Positions 60,301 to 64,000 of a stretch of DNA of 64,000 nucleotides are shown piece after piece (the stretch's first letter is position 1; each line of letters starts with the position of its first letter). The stretch covers positions 3,906,001 through 3,970,000 of the forward strand of contig OW285187.1 in NCBI GenBank assembly GCA_935421135.1, written 5' to 3'. Below the pieces are notes generated by a model, which was not told where the DNA came from, ran no database searches, and saw only the letters and a list, made by a program, of their open reading frames with translations. The position numbers and the translations under genes were made by a program. Source of the stretch: Bugulina stolonifera (taxonomy: Eukaryota; Bryozoa; Gymnolaemata; Cheilostomatida; Bugulidae).

Positions 60301-63300
60301 TCCACCCTGTACAAAGATATGGTGGAAAGTGAGCAAAGGATAACAATTAGTATTTCGCGCATCACAGTTTACTGCTGACATCTTGCATCACACTTTTATT
60401 TGCATGTGTAGGTACCTTCTCGAAGGTATAAAATAGTTTTATCAAAATTATAGCCTCCAAGTTGAAGCGCACCTCCATAATACTTCACATAATAACCTTC
60501 CGTCCACCTGCAACCAGGCAACTACAAATTTAGGTTGGACCATACAGAAATATCCAAATGCAGTTTCACACCTATTGACCCATGCTGACACCTACTGAGG
60601 TATGAAGAAACCGGATGGCAGCTAATGATACATACTGACACATACTGACACCTACTGTGGCATCATGACACTTAGTAACACATGCTGACTGTCACAAATT
60701 CTGAGTGATAGCCATAAGGACATATTGTAAGAATAATATATTATTTGTATGCATATTTCAACATACTCATCCATTTACATATATTGAGAGGTAGTGATGA
60801 TGAGTCATACATTGTTTATAATGGCATACCTTTCATATTATTATAACTATACATAATGTTTACTACTACTGAGTACTTGCATACCATGGAATGTGCTAGA
60901 ATGTTCTATCAGCTGACTATGATTGTCATTTTTAGTGATGTAATATTTTTGGTAGAGAACTTTCTAGAACTTTCCCATTCCATATATAAACACCTACATT
61001 TTTATAGAGAGTCAGTTCACTTTTAGCAATAAACAAGGATATATTACACTACACACTACATCTTCTCTGCACTAGATAGACCAAGCTGTGTGTCACTTGA
61101 TTATCTCTGACTACAGTGACTTCACCGAACTCTCACAAGTACTACTATCTTGTGACACTGACCTGTGCTGACATCTAACTGACCTGTCTTCATGAGTTCA
61201 GCAAAAGCTCTGCTCGTCTCCATGAGTATCGATGTTCCAGCCACAGCATCAGTAGCCCCGTTCATCCAGGCATCTCTATGGTTACCCATAAGCACATACC
61301 TGTCTTTGATTAATTATATTCATAGTTCAAGATCATATATTGCAAGTGTACAGTTTGAAAGGTTATTCAACAGTTGACAAGTTTTTTTTGCAAACTCTAA
61401 CAAAGAGTAGAGAATTCTATCCAGTATGAGGTTAGAAAGAGAGACAATGATGCAGGCATCGGGTTTTCCCATTTCCCACAGCGCATCAATTCTGTGAAAC
61501 TTGTGACCACTTGTTACCTGGTTCCTCACATTTTAATTATGTTTTAAACTTCATTTAATCTGATTTCATCTAACTCAATCTGATACTCTGACTATTACTT
61601 ACCTGGTTCCTCACTTCCTCTGATAATTCCAAACACATTTGTGATGTCATTCTTCTCATCTTTATTGTTGTTCACAATCTTAAACTTTCTACAAAGTTGA
61701 AGTGACTTTAACCAATCAAAGCTGAAAATCATTGCATCAGCCAATTAAAGCTGAGGCATATGTACTGTACCTCAGCCAACCACATTCGCCCTGCATCGGT
61801 TACATTTTATTTATATGCATTAAAATACCTTCCATTAGGTAGCTTTCCTCCATATTTATATGTTACTCCAGCAAGTCTACCTTTCCATTCTTCAATTACT
61901 TCATTACTACCGAGTACTTTCATAAACTCCATCACATCCTCATATCCTACTGGTTGAGTCGGAATATCTGGTATGATGTTATCCTGACGTACCTGTTCTA
62001 CAGTTCGTCTGTGAGCATACTCTGCAAACATACCGCAGATATTTATTATGAGGTCATTAATATAATATATTATGCAGTATGTGTTTGTAGTGCTAATCAT
62101 ATCTCTCCAATGAGTGTAGAACACCACATGGACTGCGTGTATGCACAAGTGAATCAACATCTTCATCTTAGAGTGTCAATCGATATAAATTATGAAAAAG
62201 AGATGTAATTTTATAGATTTTAGTAGTTTCCTAAATGAATTACTGTTGAGAACCAGGGCAGTATTACATCCTATTCTATACCTTTAGAAGGGAAATCAGG
62301 TGTAAGAGGGTCTCCGGTAAAGTCCATTACAGATCCTCTTTCTACCCCACTAGGGGGCAGGTACCAGGAATTGGGGAACGTCTCATTAAAATTAGCAAAT
62401 TGTACATTGTTGAAGTCAACACTGTCTTCAGGATCATTGTAGAGAATAACACCAACGGCACCGTGCTCTTGAGCCAGTTTGACCTGCCAGCGAATATTAT
62501 GCAATACAAGCATAGCACACAATGCAAGAATCTGTAGGTAATAGATTTTATAATTAATTTAGTGTTTTCACAGCCTCTTGAGCTGCCTAGGTCACAAATA
62601 AATTCAAAAAATGGCTACTCTGCTTAGGCTAAAAGGGCTTGTGACCTGGGACTTTGCATGGCCAGGGGAAACCATCTCTAGCTCATCAGCACATTCAGAC
62701 TTTTCATACAAAGATGAGGACTTTGTATTTGACCCAGGTCAGTGTGCTTGTAGCACCTGTACTGGGGGTGAGGCCCAAAATTGGTCTACGCCTGAAAAAT
62801 AGGTCGCAAAGGCACCAATTGTTGTTTTTCTTCGTCACCTCTGAATCAGTAGCTTTTCATGGAGTGGCAACACATTTAAAAATGCCACTACTTACAGCTC
62901 GAGCCAATAGGAGTAAAAGTAACAGAGTCAAAACAAAGATGATTGCTATTTATTCCTGCAAATACGTTTAATTACTTCCAACATGAAGTAGATAAAGATA
63001 TCCTGAAAACTGACTTACCATGCTTCCTTAGATCACTGACCTGTTACATCAGTAGTTGTCTTACCTTATTCCCTCGGAATATTTTCCCATATCTACAGAT
63101 AACTATAGAATCTGTCACATCTATACCAACAGTATTTTTAATGTAGTCAAAATCCTCTGCCCTGCAGTAGTTCACATAGTAAACTGTATCTCTCTACAAC
63201 AGACATTTTTTCTGTAGCACCATGAACCGTTACCTAACTCTATAACATCATGTGTATAGGAATCCGAAGGTCATAGGTGTCACATACCTCCTCTGTAGCA

Positions 63301-63976
63301 CCTTTAGCATATCCATTAAATGGAGGAATAATCTCTGAAGGGTCTGCATTTGGTACGAGAATCTTCTCTATTTTCTGACTTTCAAACTCCACATCTCCAG
63401 CAGAGTCCAATATGAATGCCTAGAATACGAGTAAAACATCAATTAATAATGCGCAATAACACAATTAGCAATATATTCATAGCGAGTGAACCAAGTCGTG
63501 AACCAAGTCGTGAACCAAGTCGTGAACCAAGTCGTGAACCAAGCGACCACTTTTCATCGGCAGAAATTTTTGAGTTTAATTTAGATTATCATGATTGGCT
63601 CATCAACATTTAGACAACTTAGTACACATGACCTTAGTTATTTAGTACACAAAGTCATGACCTTAGTTACTTAGTACACATGACCTTAGTTATTTAGTAC
63701 ACATGTCCTTAGTTACTTAGTACACATGACCTTAGTTATTTAGTACACATGTCCTTAGTTATTTAGTACACATGTCCTTAGTTTTTTAGTTCACATCTCC
63801 TTAGTTATTGCATGCGAACCTGGTTTCTATTATTTTCATCTCCAGGATACGAGAGTAGCACATTATATGTTTCTTTCTTAATCTCAAACCCGTAACTTTT
63901 CCATGTATCAGCCATCATATCTCCCAACTCATTGTTTCTAGCACTTCCTGCTAGATGCGGCTTTCTGCTATACTCT
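57344..63976 (-). CDS. NAALADase / glutamate carboxypeptidase II-like M28 peptidase, paralog C (5' part outside window)
   Basis: The last 16 coding exons lie in the window: 63820-63976, 63288-63419, 63065-63193, 62282-62483, 61829-62021, 61603-61688, 61184-61303, 60224-60306, 59987-60118, 59715-59803, 59209-59299, 58469-58742, 58077-58164, 57751-57843, 57520-57637 and 57344-57415 (stop). Exon lengths equal those of gene A one for one, and the protein differs only lightly from A (for example [14 protein letters not shown] for [14 protein letters not shown]; ends VTVDCII). By analogy the missing exons encode the membrane anchor and stalk. Catalytic residues are intact: [36 protein letters not shown]. 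Only one version of the PA exon duplicated in A is present. It is a recent duplicate of A, not a pseudogene as far as visible. Confidence 0.95.
58181..58275. repeat. Perfect 95-bp palindrome (47-bp arms, 1-nt centre)
   Basis: The left arm begins aagtatattgatactagtaa and the right arm ends ttactagtatcaatatactt. I find no mismatch over 47 bp. It lies in an intron of gene C. Confidence 0.95.
59335..59455 (+). repeat. Three degenerate ~40-bp tandem units
   Basis: Units start near tatgacacgagagacatgcc, tatgatccgaaagatatgtc and tatgacacaaaagacatgtc. They lie next to an exon of gene C and keep an open frame by chance. Confidence 0.7.
60690..61157. mobile_element. Solo LTR, 468 bp, with 5-bp target duplication
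   Basis: Begins TGTCACAA and ends TTGTGACA, the TG...CA form with 8-bp inverted ends. It is flanked by ctgac on both sides (60685-60689 and 61158-61162). A TATA-like catatataaa at 60981 and an AATAAA at about 61028 have the order expected in an LTR. No internal retroviral-type coding region or second LTR is present, so this is the scar of recombination between LTRs. The 5-bp duplication fits Ty3/gypsy or BEL-type elements. It lies in an intron of gene C. Confidence 0.9.
63481..63541 (+). repeat. 12-bp tandem repeat gtgaaccaagtc, about 5 copies
   Basis: Perfect units in an intron of gene C. On the plus strand they read as EPSR repeats by chance. Confidence 0.95.
63612..63808 (+). repeat. About 23-bp tandem repeat (tagtacacatgaccttagtta)
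   Basis: Eight or nine units of ttagtacacatg(a/t)ccttagttatt with small changes, in an intron of gene C immediately before its exon 63820-63976. Confidence 0.9.
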
Positions 63977-64000
63977 CTGTAATAATTGAAAGAATAAGGT

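Noticed and set aside
62611..62971. Overlapping plus-strand ORFs starting [16 protein letters not shown] and MHGQGKPSL
   Set aside because: They lie in a gene C intron on the opposite strand, overlap in two frames and show no domain. Possibly an unclassified repeat, but unsupported as genes.
63416..63613. ORF with REPS repeats
   Set aside because: Generated by the 12-bp tandem repeat in an intron of gene C.

Overview
This is animal nuclear DNA. The genes have many short coding exons (about 50-330 nt, apart from the 1.0-1.5 kb exons of the TPR and EXT2 genes) separated by GT-AG introns of roughly 100-3,400 nt. The intergenic DNA is AT-rich, with no operons or ribosome binding sites. The gene set (EXT2, ETHE1, NAALADase-type M28 peptidases, Ig receptor, TPR protein), compact introns and heavy load of hAT elements, MITEs and tRNA-derived SINEs suit a marine invertebrate. 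A non-bilaterian such as a sponge is my best guess, but the sequence does not prove it.

Layout from left to right. 1-8082 is repeat-rich: an unidentified 114-codon ORF, several MITE-like inverted repeats, the 3' end of a LINE ORF, and a 2.9 kb hAT transposon whose spliced transposase gene has lost its middle. 8751-10784 (+) is a 489-aa TPR gene followed by a decayed copy of its own last exon. 13276-17819 (+) is an Ig-domain surface protein gene, probably GPI-anchored, with a possible break in frame. 18971-22237 (-) is a complete EXT2 (717 aa). 25022-28785 (+) is a complete ETHE1 (343 or 244 aa, depending on the start).

The right half is a head-to-tail array on the minus strand of three glutamate carboxypeptidase II / NAALADase-like peptidase genes: A (29501-43559, 768 aa), B (46956-56536, 771 aa) and C (57344 to beyond the right edge, 5' exons missing). 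The exon-intron structure is essentially identical in all three, and every exon junction I checked keeps frame. A and C are near copies of each other and B is older. All three keep the two-zinc catalytic residues but have changed substrate-pocket residues that are well known in human GCPII. Gene A carries two versions of one PA-domain exon with the same phases, so including both would break the frame: a candidate mutually exclusive exon pair.

The introns of this array record a rich history. They hold a solo LTR in C whose empty site survives in A, a 379-bp MITE with an exact 8-bp target duplication, a roughly 900-bp minisatellite with higher-order structure, a perfect 95-bp palindrome, a 269-bp foldback, two SINE families with target duplications, a perfect 86-bp inverted repeat flanking four exons of B, and one GC-AG intron. 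A second hAT relic sits inside a 44-bp minisatellite between A and B.

Exon boundaries below were read by eye from splice consensus, phase and homology. No search or transcript data were available.
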